Shown here: positions 18,377 through 28,273 of the stretch, in pieces
Layout of the letters: every line of letters starts with the position of its first letter
How positions within the stretch are numbered: the first letter of the stretch is position 1
Assembly: GCF_003015145.1 (NCBI RefSeq)
Contig: NZ_CP027845.1
Location: forward strand, 1,116,001 to 1,180,000
Direction: 5' to 3'
Length of the DNA stretch: 64,000 bases
From: Candidatus Phycorickettsia trachydisci
Lineage (GTDB): Bacteria > Pseudomonadota > Alphaproteobacteria > Rickettsiales > Rickettsiaceae
Translations under genes and position numbers: made by a program
The notes under the pieces: generated by a model
What the model saw: only the letters and a program-made list of their open reading frames with translations
Told to the model about the DNA's origin: nothing
Databases searched by the model: none

Positions 18377-19024
18377 ATGTCTTCTCTAGAAACATTACCT
18401 ATAAGAAAAACTGCAAGAGTTGTCTTAATTAATGACGCAAATCAATGCTTATTAATCAAAATTAAGTCTAACAATCCCTTGGAGCAAAATAAACTTCTCA
18501 AAGAAGGAATGTGGATTACTCCGGGAGGTAAAATAGAAGAAGGTGAATTACAAGAAGAAGCCGCTAGAAGAGAATTATATGAAGAAACTGGAATAGACCA
18601 AAAAGTGGGTCCTTTAATATGGTTTGGAAAGCATGTCGTAAACTGGGGCGGGACCCAAACTCTACTTGAAGAATCATTTTTTCTTGCCAAAACCTTATCA
18701 AGAGAAATTAATACAGTTAATCTTGAAGAAGGGGAACAAGAAGTATATAAAGAAACCAAATGGTGGTCTTTAGAAGAAATTCACTCTACTTCTGAATATA
18801 TTGTTCCAGGAGGATTAATTTTACATATTAACGACGTTATTGAAAATAAGATTGAAAAGATTCCGATCGAAATAGATATGTCTGTTTTAAAAAAAAGCTT
18901 AATGGATAGATCTTTTCAAGAGTCATGCATCACAACAGAGCTTCAAAATACTGAACCAAATGTTGAGACTGAAGTAGAAGAGGTTAAACTAAGCTCTTTG
19001 GAGACTAACGAACCAAGTTCTTAA
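18377..19024 (+). CDS. Nudix hydrolase with C-terminal extension
   Basis: The Nudix box is intact and fits GX5EX7REUXEEXGU (GKIEEGE, then REL-YEETGI) about 50 residues after the chosen start. Such enzymes hydrolyse nucleoside diphosphate derivatives, with the glutamates of the box binding Mg2+. I start at MSSLETLPIRKTARVVLI because the domain begins there; the frame stays open to 18284, adding 31 residues of doubtful value. After the ~150-residue domain comes an acidic, low-complexity tail. The stop overlaps the stop of the convergent P-loop gene. The substrate cannot be predicted. Confidence 0.85.
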   Translation: MSSLETLPIRKTARVVLINDANQCLLIKIKSNNPLEQNKLLKEGMWITPGGKIEEGELQEEAARRELYEETGIDQKVGPLIWFGKHVVNWGGTQTLLEESFFLAKTLSREINTVNLEEGEQEVYKETKWWSLEEIHSTSEYIVPGGLILHINDVIENKIEKIPIEIDMSVLKKSLMDRSFQESCITTELQNTEPNVETEVEEVKLSSLETNEPSS

Positions 19025-19806
19025 AAGTGAGTATCGCAAACAGTTTTAAATGACAGTAGCTTATTTTGCAATTCCTTTAACATGTTATCATTTACCACTT
19101 CTATAAATTTAACATTTGGATATTTTGCTCTAAGTACCTTAATTTTTGTTGCTACCTTTTTTTCGAAAGACCATACATACCCTAGTAAACTTAAAGTAAT
19201 TTTTTCATCACAACCTTCAGCCCGATCATTAATGGTGACATCCTTATTAAAAAACCTTTTAAATACTCTTATATAAGATATAGGTTTAGGATAATTAAAA
19301 TATAAAACTAGATCTGCTTTACTGTAACGTATTTCCAGAAATTCCGTAGCATTACCATCTATAACCCAAGCTTCCTTTCCTACTATATTTTGAAGTATTC
19401 CTAAAAATTCTTCTACTGGACGTGCTACCCAGTTAGACTGAAAGAAATATTTATCAAGATGATATACTGGAAGGTTTAAAATTTGAGATAGATACACTGC
19501 GAAGGTAGATTTGCCTGAACCAGGCCTACCAAAAATCATAATTTTACTAGGAACTTTATTTATGTTTATATTTCTTCTCTCTAAAGTTTTATCTGCGTAA
19601 AATGAGTAAAAAAAATAGCTATTATTATTGCCGCCAGACGATGTCTTGCTAATGTAAAAATTAGAAAGTTTATTCAATATACTTAACGTAATATTATTTT
19701 TTGATATAAAAATAAGCATTATTCCAATAATTATTAACGAATTCAGAATAACCTTAAGTGCAAAAGGTCTTTTATTTTTAATTTGATGATTTTTCATGAA
19801 ACTCAA
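19021..19806 (-). CDS. P-loop kinase-like protein (FlaR/topology-modulation type) with N-terminal membrane anchor
   Basis: The 261-residue protein has one hydrophobic segment near residues 18-38 (VILNSLIIIGIMLIFI), then a P-loop domain. Walker A is GRPGSGKST (~93-101), followed by LPVYHLDKYF and WVIDGN, and later DLVLYFNYP. This pattern is found in small adenylate-kinase-like proteins annotated as topology modulation protein or FlaR. Real function in the family is unclear, and many probably phosphorylate small molecules. The membrane anchor is an addition to the usual ~170-residue form. It is convergent with the Nudix gene, with overlapping stop codons. Confidence 0.75.
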   Translation of the reverse strand: MSFMKNHQIKNKRPFALKVILNSLIIIGIMLIFISKNNITLSILNKLSNFYISKTSSGGNNNSYFFYSFYADKTLERRNININKVPSKIMIFGRPGSGKSTFAVYLSQILNLPVYHLDKYFFQSNWVARPVEEFLGILQNIVGKEAWVIDGNATEFLEIRYSKADLVLYFNYPKPISYIRVFKRFFNKDVTINDRAEGCDEKITLSLLGYVWSFEKKVATKIKVLRAKYPNVKFIEVVNDNMLKELQNKLLSFKTVCDTHF

Positions 19807-19994
19807 CTATTAATAAGACTATTGAAATTTTGGAACATGCCCCTCTAATTATTAACTTTAATATAAACTTTATAATAATTTATAATTATGTACTTAGACA
19901 TAAAAAAATTCTAAAAACTTATTTTTATATTCATGACATAAAATTCTTTTCTAGTCGTTTAATGTTAATATATTATATTTAAGTATTAAAAGTG

Positions 19995-20597
19995 TTAAGA
20001 ATGGCTTTTTCTGCGTTTGAGCCATTCATATAGGGTGGCAGGGGAGCATTCAATTAGTTTTGAAATAGCTCTTTTGTTAATGCCTTTGTGCAAGTATTTT
20101 AGAATTTCATCACGGTAATTATCAAGCTTTAGGAATTGAGCTTGTCCTTTGGGTCTGCCTAGTTTTATTCCATCTTTTTTACGTTTTGCTAGGGCTTCTT
20201 TGGTTCTACAAGAGATGAATTCTCTTTCAATTTGAGCTGCAAGACCCAGGATTGTAGCTGTTATTGTAGCCTGCATTGAGCCATCCATAACTATATGATT
20301 TTTTGCTATGTGTACAGAAATTCCCTTTTTTGCAGCCAGTTCAAGTATTTCTAGAACTTGTAATGTGGATCTTCCTAATCTAGAAATTTCTGAGACTGCA
20401 ATTATATCCCCTCCTTGTGCCTTCTCGATAATATTACCAATTGCCCTTTCTCGCCAGTTGATTTTACCGCTAGATATATCCTCCACAAACTTTAAAGGAG
20501 TAATATTATGATTGTTGCAATATTCTAATAAGCCAAGTTTTTGATTTTTTATATCCTGTCCGTCTGACGAAACTCTTAAATAGGCAAAATTAGTCAT
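19995..20597 (-). CDS. tnpR: Serine recombinase / Tn3-type resolvase
   Basis: The 200-residue protein has the resolvase fold: YLRVSSDGQD with the catalytic Ser (residue ~10), then SEISRLGRSTLQVLEIL with the conserved Arg residues, and AAQIEREFISCRTKEALAKRKKDG along the long helix. A C-terminal helix-turn-helix (NKRAISKLIECSPATLYEWLKRR) follows. Resolvases recombine two res sites to resolve cointegrates. It is divergent from the Tn3 transposase over a 154-base spacer, the usual place for res. Confidence 0.92.
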   Translation of the reverse strand: MTNFAYLRVSSDGQDIKNQKLGLLEYCNNHNITPLKFVEDISSGKINWRERAIGNIIEKAQGGDIIAVSEISRLGRSTLQVLEILELAAKKGISVHIAKNHIVMDGSMQATITATILGLAAQIEREFISCRTKEALAKRKKDGIKLGRPKGQAQFLKLDNYRDEILKYLHKGINKRAISKLIECSPATLYEWLKRRKSHS

Positions 20598-20685
20598 TTT
20601 TTTAAGTGTTTTTTAGCTAAAAGGGTATTCATAATTAAATTATACAACATGCGTTTGTATTTAACTATAATAAATATATGATATG

Positions 20686-20717
20686 TGTCTAGCATAAATG
20701 ATCTTTTATATTGGACA
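20686..20717. other. Candidate res subsite in the tnpR-tnpA spacer
   Basis: TGTCT...GGACA bounds an AT-rich 32-base site, close in size and ends to resolvase subsites. The same spacer also holds ATACAA(N7)TTGTAT near 20643-20661, and a near-direct repeat of an AGCTAAAA-containing stretch at its two edges. Together this fits a res region that also carries both promoters. Confidence 0.45.
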
Positions 20718-20751
20718 CTTTTTGTGCTTTTTAAGCTAAAATGGTAATTTT

Positions 20752-23700
20752 ATGGCTAGACTAAAAATTTTATCACAAGATAGTTTAAATAGCCTTTATG
20801 AAATACCTAATCTTAATGAAGAAGATAGAAAAAATATTTTTGCACTAGACGAGGCAGATCAAAGTTATTTAGGGCAGCTTAATAGCATACCAGTTAAGGT
20901 AAATTATATACTACATTTAGGTTACTTCCGTATTGCTCAGTACTTTTTTACATTTACCTTTCAGAAAGTAAGAGAAGATGTGTGGTTTATTTTAAAAACT
21001 TATTTTCCTGGAAGTAAGTTTCCTAAGAAACAGATAGGCAGTCGCCAATACTATGCTAATCGTCAATTTATCTTGAAAAAATATGGAATGATCCTGTATT
21101 CTAAAAGCTTTGAAGGAAAATTATCCAAGTATCTAGAACAGGTAGTTAGGCAACATGCTGCACCTCGATATCTATTTGATACAGCTTTGGATTATTGCCA
21201 TCAACACAAGGTTATAAGACCTTCCTATTTCATATTACAGGAATTAATTTCTGATTCTTTACAGACTGAGAGAAAAAGGTTAAGCCACAAACTCTATAGG
21301 CTGATGGACAGTAAGCTACGTCAAGATCTGGATAAATTACTTGCAAAGAAAGATTTGTTTTATCAAATAACGTTAATCAAAAGAGATCAAAAGAATTTTA
21401 CAACCCATGAGATTAGGTCAAGTGTTGAGAAAAATAGGCTGCTTGTTGATATCTATAAAAAGACTGATCAAATTATAAAATCTTTGGATATCTCAGAGCA
21501 AAATGTCAGTTACTACGCAGAACTAGCCTTACAATATTCGGCATATGACCTAAAGGAACTTAAGCGATCTAATTTAATAAGGCTATATCTTTTATGCTAC
21601 GTCCATCATAGATTTTTGAAAATCAATGACCACTTAATTGCTAGCTTTATCCATAGGTTAAATGAATATGTTAATAACGCTGATGAGTATCAAAAAGAGA
21701 TGATATATCAAGCCCAAATGTCAGATTGTCATAATCGCAACCTAGCTGCAGATATTTTATCGTTGCATATCAATAAGAAAATAGCCGACCAAGATCTTCG
21801 TAAAACAGCCTTTAAGATTGTTGCCAAAAACGACTTTCAGCAATTTATTCAAAAAGTCAGAGCCCTTCACATGAATCCAGATTATTACAGGTGGCAGTAT
21901 TACAAAAGCCATGCTCATGCTATCAAACAAAATACTAGGCTAGTTTTTAAGGTTTTAGACTTTCAAACCCAGTCTAAAAGCCTTCAAGATGCTATTTCAT
22001 TTTTAAAAACGCATTTTAGTAGCAACAAACCTTTTAGCGATTATAAATTTGATGAGATACCCATTGAATTTATTCCTTCTAAAATGAAGCGATATATTAT
22101 TACCAAAAATAAAGAAGCTAAAAATATTAAGACTGTTGATGCTGATTGCTATGAGTTTATGCTGTATATGCATATCGCAAAAGGTATACGCAAAGGTGAT
22201 GTGACCATTAAAGATAGTCTCACTTACACGTCTCTTGATGATGAACTTATTCCAAAAAGTGAATGGGAAAGTAACAAAGCAAATATCCTGCAAAGTATAA
22301 AAAATCAGCTTATCTCAACTGATATTGAGACAATATTAACTCATTTTGAAGCCCTAATAGCTGAAGGCTATAAGACTGTTAACCAGAAAATCAGTAGCGG
22401 AAATAGCAAAATCAAGATTAAATACAATGAGAAAGGAGAAGTCTTATCGTGGCGAATGCCTTATCGGAAGCTGGATGATATTCTAAGCAACCCATTTTAT
22501 GAAAATATGACCTTCACAGACATTGCTCAAATTCTTAAATTTGCTAACCACCATACAAGTTTTATCAAACAATTTACCCATATCCTTCCAATCTACAGTA
22601 AAAAAGAGCCAGATCTAGCTTCAATTTCAGCTTGTATAGTAGCTAAAGGTACTGGTAATGACATATACAAGATGAAGGATATATGCGATCTTAAAGAACA
22701 AGAACTAACCTCTACTCATAATAATTTTATCCGCCATAGCGCCTTAGTAGAAGCAAGCGATACGATCATAAATAAGGTAGCCAAACTCCCAATATTTGAA
22801 AAATATACTTTAACGGATTATGGCATTCATGCTAGTGTTGATGGTCAAAAGCTGGAAACTAGATATAACACTATCCAAGCAAGATACTCTTCAAAATATT
22901 ATGGTCTTGGAAAAGGTGTTTCAGCCTATACATTATTTGCTAACTGCTTGCCGCTATGCACCAAGGTCATTGGAGCTAATGAACACGAAAGCTATTATCT
23001 TTTAGATGTTTTAAAAAGTAATACCAGCAGTGTAGAAATCTCTTCAGTATCAGGAGACATGCACAGTATCAATAGAGTAAATTTTGCCTTACTATACATG
23101 TTTGGATATAGGTTTATGCCAAGGTTTACTCATCTTGATCAAAAGGCTAATAGTCTCATGGTCAGTTTTGATGATCCTAATTCAAAACATTACCAAGACT
23201 ACCTAATTAAGCCTAGTAAAAAAGTAAATAAGGCCTTAATTATTAAGGAAAGGGACAATATTCTGCGCATTTTAGCTACGTTGGCTATCAAGAAAAATAC
23301 TCAAGCCAATATTGTCCGAAAGCTTTCTTCTTATAAGTCAAATGACACACTAAAGGCTTTAATAAGCCTTGATAAGATTGTCATGACTCTTTATCTTTTA
23401 GATTACATAGAAGATGAGGAAATGCGAAAATGCGTTTATCGCTCCTTAAACCGTAGTGAATCATATAATCAGCTCAGGTCAGCTATTGCCAAAGTAAGCG
23501 GTAGAAAACTGATTGGTAAGACGGAAATAGAACTTGTGACAAATAACGAATGTTCGAGATTACTTGCCATGTGCATTATCTTCTATAATGCATCAATCTT
23601 ATCAGGAATATATGAGCATTGCAGAAGCAAAGGTATGCTGAAAGAATGTAAAAATATCATCAGATTGTCACCTGTAGCATGGCAACATATCAGCCTCATA

Positions 23701-23805
23701 GGCAAATATGAGTTTAAGAAAGAAAACCCTTTACTTGATTTACAAGAGCTTGTTTCACAATCTTTAAATAACTTACAAAACATCCGGTTGAAAGGGCGTC
23801 ATTGA
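20752..23805 (+). CDS. tnpA: Tn3-family transposase
   Basis: The 1017-residue length is typical for Tn3 TnpA. The N-terminal part matches the Tn3 DNA-binding domain (LSQDSLNSLYEIPNLNEEDR, then YFRIAQYFFTF). The C-terminal half carries the DDE domain: GIHASVDGQKLETR near residues 690-705, SGDMHSINRVNFALLYMFGYRFMPR, and NECSRLLAMCIIFYNASIL near the end, which contains the catalytic Glu region. It catalyses replicative transposition between 38-bp inverted repeats. No frameshift is seen, so it may be active. A right end is found at 23927-23964; no left end was found. Confidence 0.95.
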   Translation: MARLKILSQDSLNSLYEIPNLNEEDRKNIFALDEADQSYLGQLNSIPVKVNYILHLGYFRIAQYFFTFTFQKVREDVWFILKTYFPGSKFPKKQIGSRQYYANRQFILKKYGMILYSKSFEGKLSKYLEQVVRQHAAPRYLFDTALDYCHQHKVIRPSYFILQELISDSLQTERKRLSHKLYRLMDSKLRQDLDKLLAKKDLFYQITLIKRDQKNFTTHEIRSSVEKNRLLVDIYKKTDQIIKSLDISEQNVSYYAELALQYSAYDLKELKRSNLIRLYLLCYVHHRFLKINDHLIASFIHRLNEYVNNADEYQKEMIYQAQMSDCHNRNLAADILSLHINKKIADQDLRKTAFKIVAKNDFQQFIQKVRALHMNPDYYRWQYYKSHAHAIKQNTRLVFKVLDFQTQSKSLQDAISFLKTHFSSNKPFSDYKFDEIPIEFIPSKMKRYIITKNKEAKNIKTVDADCYEFMLYMHIAKGIRKGDVTIKDSLTYTSLDDELIPKSEWESNKANILQSIKNQLISTDIETILTHFEALIAEGYKTVNQKISSGNSKIKIKYNEKGEVLSWRMPYRKLDDILSNPFYENMTFTDIAQILKFANHHTSFIKQFTHILPIYSKKEPDLASISACIVAKGTGNDIYKMKDICDLKEQELTSTHNNFIRHSALVEASDTIINKVAKLPIFEKYTLTDYGIHASVDGQKLETRYNTIQARYSSKYYGLGKGVSAYTLFANCLPLCTKVIGANEHESYYLLDVLKSNTSSVEISSVSGDMHSINRVNFALLYMFGYRFMPRFTHLDQKANSLMVSFDDPNSKHYQDYLIKPSKKVNKALIIKERDNILRILATLAIKKNTQANIVRKLSSYKSNDTLKALISLDKIVMTLYLLDYIEDEEMRKCVYRSLNRSESYNQLRSAIAKVSGRKLIGKTEIELVTNNECSRLLAMCIIFYNASILSGIYEHCRSKGMLKECKNIIRLSPVAWQHISLIGKYEFKKENPLLDLQELVSQSLNNLQNIRLKGRH

Positions 23806-23926
23806 AACTGCGAAAATTTAAAAAAATCCAAACCCCCTTTCAATTGAGCTATACAGCCGTATAAGGAAGTAAGATTTTAAAATCAATGTGTCCTCTGTAG
23901 CCGGCTTAAACACAAAGATTCAGACC

Positions 23927-23964
23927 TATCGAGAAAATTTTCGTACCTTCCGGCCAACAACCCC
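23927..23964. mobile_element. Right terminal inverted repeat of the Tn3-family transposon
   Basis: This 38-base stretch ends in CCCC and contains TTTTCGTACC, which matches the layout of the Tn3 end read in reverse (TTTTCGTTCC, 38 bases, CCCC terminus). It lies 121 bases after the tnpA stop. The matching left end (starting GGGG) was not found between 17.8 and 20.0 kb, so the left side may be deleted or strongly diverged. Confidence 0.6.
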
Positions 23965-23969
23965 AATTT

Positions 23970-24036
23970 GGTTCCAACGACGCAAAGGTCCAAAAAGTTT
24001 CATAGGGTTTTTAAAAGTTAATATAATTGATATATT
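23970..24036. mobile_element. Degenerate end of the second miniature element family
   Basis: Five bases after the Tn3 end, a stretch containing CGACGCAAAGG and then TTAATATAATTGATATATT follows the same order as the long end at 28208-28270 (read in reverse) and 27724-27790. The opposite end is missing. The Tn3 transposon may have landed next to, or deleted part of, this older element. Confidence 0.5.
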
Positions 24037-24120
24037 AAAGTTTGAATCTCCCTCTTATGACAAAACTTAGCTGAATTGATGACAAAGTAGCCTTAACTCT
24101 GATCTATCCATAAAACTGGC

Positions 24121-26907
24121 TCAAAGAGGTATAATAAAAGCGAATGTAGAACCTTTTTTAGGATTATTTTCAGCATATATTTTACCTTTATGAAGTTTAA
24201 TGATGTGCTGGCATATTGCAAGACCAAGACCTTTGCCACCGGACATATTTTTAGTACGTGAGCTTTGGATGAATGGACCAAAAACATCAAAGAGCTCTTC
24301 TTCAGGAATTCCTACCCCTTCATCTATAACTGAACATTTGATACATTTGGTGCTACCTATATTCTCTTTGGACACAACTATTTCTATCATTCCTTTAGGC
24401 GTGAATTCAACAGCGTTTTTTAGTAAGTTAATTAATACCTGAGTTATTTTATCTTTGTCGCATCTAACCTTAAGATCTTTAGAGTTACATTTGAAATAAA
24501 ATTGTATCTCTTTATCATCTAAATAAAGTTTTGCAAATTGATCTATTATTTCATTTATCAGTTCTTGAAAATTAATGGTTTCATACTTTAATTTAACTTT
24601 GTCATTAGTAAGTTTGGATAAATCAAGAATATTGTCCATATAGCTTCTAATACGTTCGTAGCCTTTTTTTAAGGCTGCAAGAGATTCTCGTTTTTCTTGA
24701 TTGCTTGAAGTGTCTAGATTATCTTCTAAATCGTTTATATAAGCTCCAACATGATGTATAGGAGTTCGGATTTCATGATTAACGTTATTGATAAACTCTT
24801 GGCGTATGATCATATGCTTCAGAAGTTGCTGGGACATGTGATACAGTTCTTTTGACTGAAGTGATAGTAGTTCTTGATTTTGGATATTCGTTTCTTGATG
24901 TGGCTTTAAAAATGCTACTAAGATACTACTGATTAGCAGTAGGCAAAAGACTAAATAAAACTGAATATCTATAATATTTAGATAATTTAAATTCAGAAAT
25001 GCTTTTACAAACCAAAGGCTTCCAATAAAACCCATTAAAAGCATCAATAAAGCAGCTTGCCAACCGAAAAGAATTAAAATGGCTGTAATGTTAAGGAAAA
25101 ATATAGCAGTTTGAATTTGTGAGCCATTGCTAACCACAAAAAAGATACCATTCATAAAAATATTTATATAAAAAGTAGCAGTAACCCAGAATATTGCGAC
25201 AAAGGTATGTTTTTTGAAGGTATTGGGCCAGAGAGGATAAATGAGAAGGTAGCATGCGAAGGTGAAGACACTGATGTAACAGCCTGCTATGATGTTAGTA
25301 TAAAATAATTCACTAGAACGCATGGATATCATGGTAATTAGGGTCGATATTATTGCAAATAGACCTAAGAAAAAGAATATTTCTACTTTGTTTGGAGTAT
25401 AAGATTTACAAAAATCTATAAAACTAAAATTTTTGATTCCATACCAGATTTTATGCCAAAACCTTTTCCTACTATCCATAATTGCTCTATAAGTTTTTTG
25501 ATCTTTAATACCAACCCATCCTCCCTTCTGATTCGTAAGGTAGTGAAAGCCAAAAAGAAATATTACGCTTGCTAATATACCTGGTATAAAGCTGTCTATT
25601 GTTGATTCTGCAAAAAATATCCTCAAAAGCAATATGGTAATTAATGATCCTCCCATTGCTGCAAGAACGGATTTTTCAGAGCTTCTAAAGCCAAAAATTG
25701 TAAAAATAAAAGGTATGCTAACTATAGGTAAATATAATCCTGCGAAAGAAATGATTAATTCAAATACACTATCTACTCTTAAAGCAAAAAACATGGAAGT
25801 AATTCCTACTATAACTGCTGTAAATCTTGCAACAATTAGCTCATTTTGCGCCCATTTAAAACCTAACGGCTTACATACATCATGCGCGAAGATGATGGAT
25901 ACGGAGTTGATCATGGAATCTGCACTGGACATAATCATAGCCATAATACCAATAGCAAGTATGCCTTTAAAACCTTCGATATAAGCATAACGACTAATTA
26001 TATAACTAACCAAGTTATCTGGATTTAAGTTAGGATTGTAGCTAAAAATAAGTATACCCAATAGAGCAATTATTGATTGTATTAAAAAACAAATCAGTCC
26101 AGCATATTTAAAAGCCTTAACTACTTGATTCACATTAGATCCCATAGAAATTCTTTGAAAAATTGGTGGTTCAAGTTCAGGGATCATAAAAAACATAGCT
26201 GTTCCGAGCATATGATAAAATTTGATACTTTGAAAATCAAAAGCCTCTTTATAATCAAAAAGAGGGCTAGTACTTAAGGTATTAATGACTATGGTTGCAC
26301 TACTGTCGCCCAATGCTTGCCATACTATAATCACGATAGTTGGCATTAGACAGCCAAATGTAAAAAATTGGATAATGTCAGTGAAAGTCACTGCTCTAAT
26401 TCCCCCTAAAGTAGAATAGATGATGACGATTAATCCACTTAAAATTGTTGCGTTTTGACCAGACGTACCAAAAACAAGCTCCAAGATTTTAGCTGATACT
26501 TGAAAATTAACTCCTAAATAGCAGATAGATCTTACGAAGCTTAGCGTTACCGTTACAGCTCTAACTCTGGATCCAAATATTTGGCCCATACTTTCAGCGA
26601 TAGAAAGTTTACCCAAAAATTCACCCATACGTGGGGCAAGAAAATGCCCTATAAAAACTAATACTAAAGAATCTATAGCAAGAGGCATTAAGAAGTAAAT
26701 TCCTTGTCTATACGTCTCTATTAAAGTATACGAAAATAGACCAGCTCCTATCCAGGTTGCAACCAACGTTGCAACGATTGTTGGCGTTGAAAAATCTCTA
26801 TTACCAAGTGCATATTCTGAAATATTATGCACTTTAGTACTGCTTATTATTCCTAGAATTAAGCTTAGAACTAAAAAGGATGAAAAAAGAAATAAATCAA
26901 TACTCAT
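24121..26907 (-). CDS. Sodium:solute symporter - histidine kinase fusion (CbrA-like sensor)
   Basis: The 928-residue protein starts with a 12-13 segment sodium:solute symporter domain (residues ~1-480; GNRDFSTPTIVATLVATWIG, GGIRAVTFTD). Additional membrane segments follow to ~650. The kinase module has the phospho-acceptor His in VNHEIRTP (~709), an N-box NLLKNAVEFTPKG (~829), DEGVGIPEEEL and GGKGLGLAICQ (~892). CbrA-like proteins sense or import small solutes and phosphorylate a response regulator. No response regulator is encoded in the window, so the partner must lie elsewhere. Kinase motifs look intact. Confidence 0.92.
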   Translation of the reverse strand: MSIDLFLFSSFLVLSLILGIISSTKVHNISEYALGNRDFSTPTIVATLVATWIGAGLFSYTLIETYRQGIYFLMPLAIDSLVLVFIGHFLAPRMGEFLGKLSIAESMGQIFGSRVRAVTVTLSFVRSICYLGVNFQVSAKILELVFGTSGQNATILSGLIVIIYSTLGGIRAVTFTDIIQFFTFGCLMPTIVIIVWQALGDSSATIVINTLSTSPLFDYKEAFDFQSIKFYHMLGTAMFFMIPELEPPIFQRISMGSNVNQVVKAFKYAGLICFLIQSIIALLGILIFSYNPNLNPDNLVSYIISRYAYIEGFKGILAIGIMAMIMSSADSMINSVSIIFAHDVCKPLGFKWAQNELIVARFTAVIVGITSMFFALRVDSVFELIISFAGLYLPIVSIPFIFTIFGFRSSEKSVLAAMGGSLITILLLRIFFAESTIDSFIPGILASVIFLFGFHYLTNQKGGWVGIKDQKTYRAIMDSRKRFWHKIWYGIKNFSFIDFCKSYTPNKVEIFFFLGLFAIISTLITMISMRSSELFYTNIIAGCYISVFTFACYLLIYPLWPNTFKKHTFVAIFWVTATFYINIFMNGIFFVVSNGSQIQTAIFFLNITAILILFGWQAALLMLLMGFIGSLWFVKAFLNLNYLNIIDIQFYLVFCLLLISSILVAFLKPHQETNIQNQELLSLQSKELYHMSQQLLKHMIIRQEFINNVNHEIRTPIHHVGAYINDLEDNLDTSSNQEKRESLAALKKGYERIRSYMDNILDLSKLTNDKVKLKYETINFQELINEIIDQFAKLYLDDKEIQFYFKCNSKDLKVRCDKDKITQVLINLLKNAVEFTPKGMIEIVVSKENIGSTKCIKCSVIDEGVGIPEEELFDVFGPFIQSSRTKNMSGGKGLGLAICQHIIKLHKGKIYAENNPKKGSTFAFIIPL

Positions 26908-27056
26908 ATTTTTAAGCTTTTAAATAGATAATCTTAATTTTACTGTAGTTATCGCTAAGTCCAAAATAATCTTGAAAAATTTATAGATGTTATTGATGTC
27001 AAAAACTGAAAATGATCTAATGATAAGGTTACCATAACATAAAAAATAGGGTCTAA

Positions 27057-27623
27057 ATGATGAATACAGATTCTTATATTAAATTTATGGATATAGCCTT
27101 TTACCCCTTAACATCGGCACATTTTCCATTGCTACTTAAGTGGCTAGAAAAACCTCATGTAAAGGAATACTGGGATAAAAATATTAGTTGGACTCTTGAA
27201 TTGGTCAGAGAAAAATATGAGAATCATGTTGCTGGATATAAGATACTTAAACTTAAAGATCAGATCATTAAAAAGCCAATACATGCATTTATAACACATC
27301 TTGATGAAACCCCAATTGGATATATCCAGTACTATAATAGACATGATTTTCCATCTGAACATGGTTATGATTTAAGTGAGTTACCACAGTCATGCGGTAC
27401 TTTCGACTGGTATATTGCTGAAGAAGAATGCATAGGCAAAGGAATAGGTACAAAAATTCTTTCACTTTTTATTCAAAAATACTTTACTAATCAATTTGAA
27501 TATATATTTGCAGATCCGGGAGTAAAAAATATTCCTGCGATCATGTGTTATAAAAAATTAGGCTTCACAACTTTGAAAGAGGTTAACAACGTCCTCTGGA
27601 TGATTAAGAAATTAAGCTCTTAG
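27057..27623 (+). CDS. GNAT acetyltransferase, AAC(6')-like
   Basis: The 188-residue protein matches the Acetyltransf_8/AAC(6') pattern: FYPLTSAHFPLLLKWLEKPHVKEYW near the N-terminus, PIGYIQYYN, FDWYIAEEECIGKGIGTKIL with the acetyl-CoA loop GKGIGT, and ADPGVKNIPAIMCYKKLGF. Relatives acetylate aminoglycosides or other amines; family membership alone does not show resistance. A second Met in tandem and a later Met at residue 11 are alternative starts. It is divergent from the symporter-kinase over a 149-base AT-rich spacer. Confidence 0.85.
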   Translation: MMNTDSYIKFMDIAFYPLTSAHFPLLLKWLEKPHVKEYWDKNISWTLELVREKYENHVAGYKILKLKDQIIKKPIHAFITHLDETPIGYIQYYNRHDFPSEHGYDLSELPQSCGTFDWYIAEEECIGKGIGTKILSLFIQKYFTNQFEYIFADPGVKNIPAIMCYKKLGFTTLKEVNNVLWMIKKLSS

Positions 27624-27723
27624 GAAGGTTTGTTGCCCCTAACAGCTCCAAAATCATGAAATAGCTTTGGTGGGTAAAATTTCGCATGAGTCTCTCATTT
27701 TTCTTTCGAAAAATCATACTCAA

Positions 27724-28270
27724 GGGTTCAGCGGTGCAAAAGTACAAAATGCGCAATAGAATTTCTAAAAATTAATATTATCGATATATTGGAGGGTATA
27801 AAATAAGTTTTTGTACTCGTACCCAAGAATAACAAACGTAAGATTATTGTTAAAATCTAATTAATTACTCTTGAAAAACAGCTGAAAATATTATGTAAAA
27901 GGTGATTTTAAGAAGTGATACAGTGAAAATTGCAGTATAAACAAAGATAGAAAAACTTGCAAAGAAAGATGTACTTGGCAATATAGATATTAAATTATCT
28001 TTCAATTTTCAACTCCTAAACTCACACTTGTTTTACTACCTTTTTGTGTTTCAAAGCCATCTTCTTAATTAAAATTAAATTATTGTCATGTGAAAATTAT
28101 AGTTAAATTCAAAACATTACTATACGTTAAAACCTCAAGTATTAGGGGATATAAGTGCTAACATGTACCACAATGCATAAAAAAATGCTGCAGTCTGAAC
28201 ATTCTTAAATATATCGATAATATTAATTTTTAGAAATTCTATTGCGCGTTTCGTTCCTTTGCGTCGCCAG
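27724..28270. mobile_element. Miniature inverted-repeat element, second family (long ends)
   Basis: Inverted ends of about 60-67 bases lie at 27724-27790 and 28208-28270. The inner half is almost perfect (AATTTCTAAAAATTAATATT followed by ATCGATATATT). The outer half matches about 23 of 30 bases and shares TGCGCAATAG and the Tn3-like core with the 320-bp family. The ~417-base interior shows no gene. It occupies the whole gap between the acetyltransferase and a truncated secreted-protein gene. Confidence 0.75.
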
Positions 28271-28273
28271 AAC

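Noticed and set aside
22820-23005. Small ORFs overlapping tnpA and recD2 (22820, 22003, 9358, 9015)
   Set aside because: Alternative-frame shadows of well conserved transposase and helicase sequence.
27057-27623. Aminoglycoside resistance determinant
   Set aside because: The AAC(6')-like fold is supported, but resistance cannot be inferred from family membership alone.
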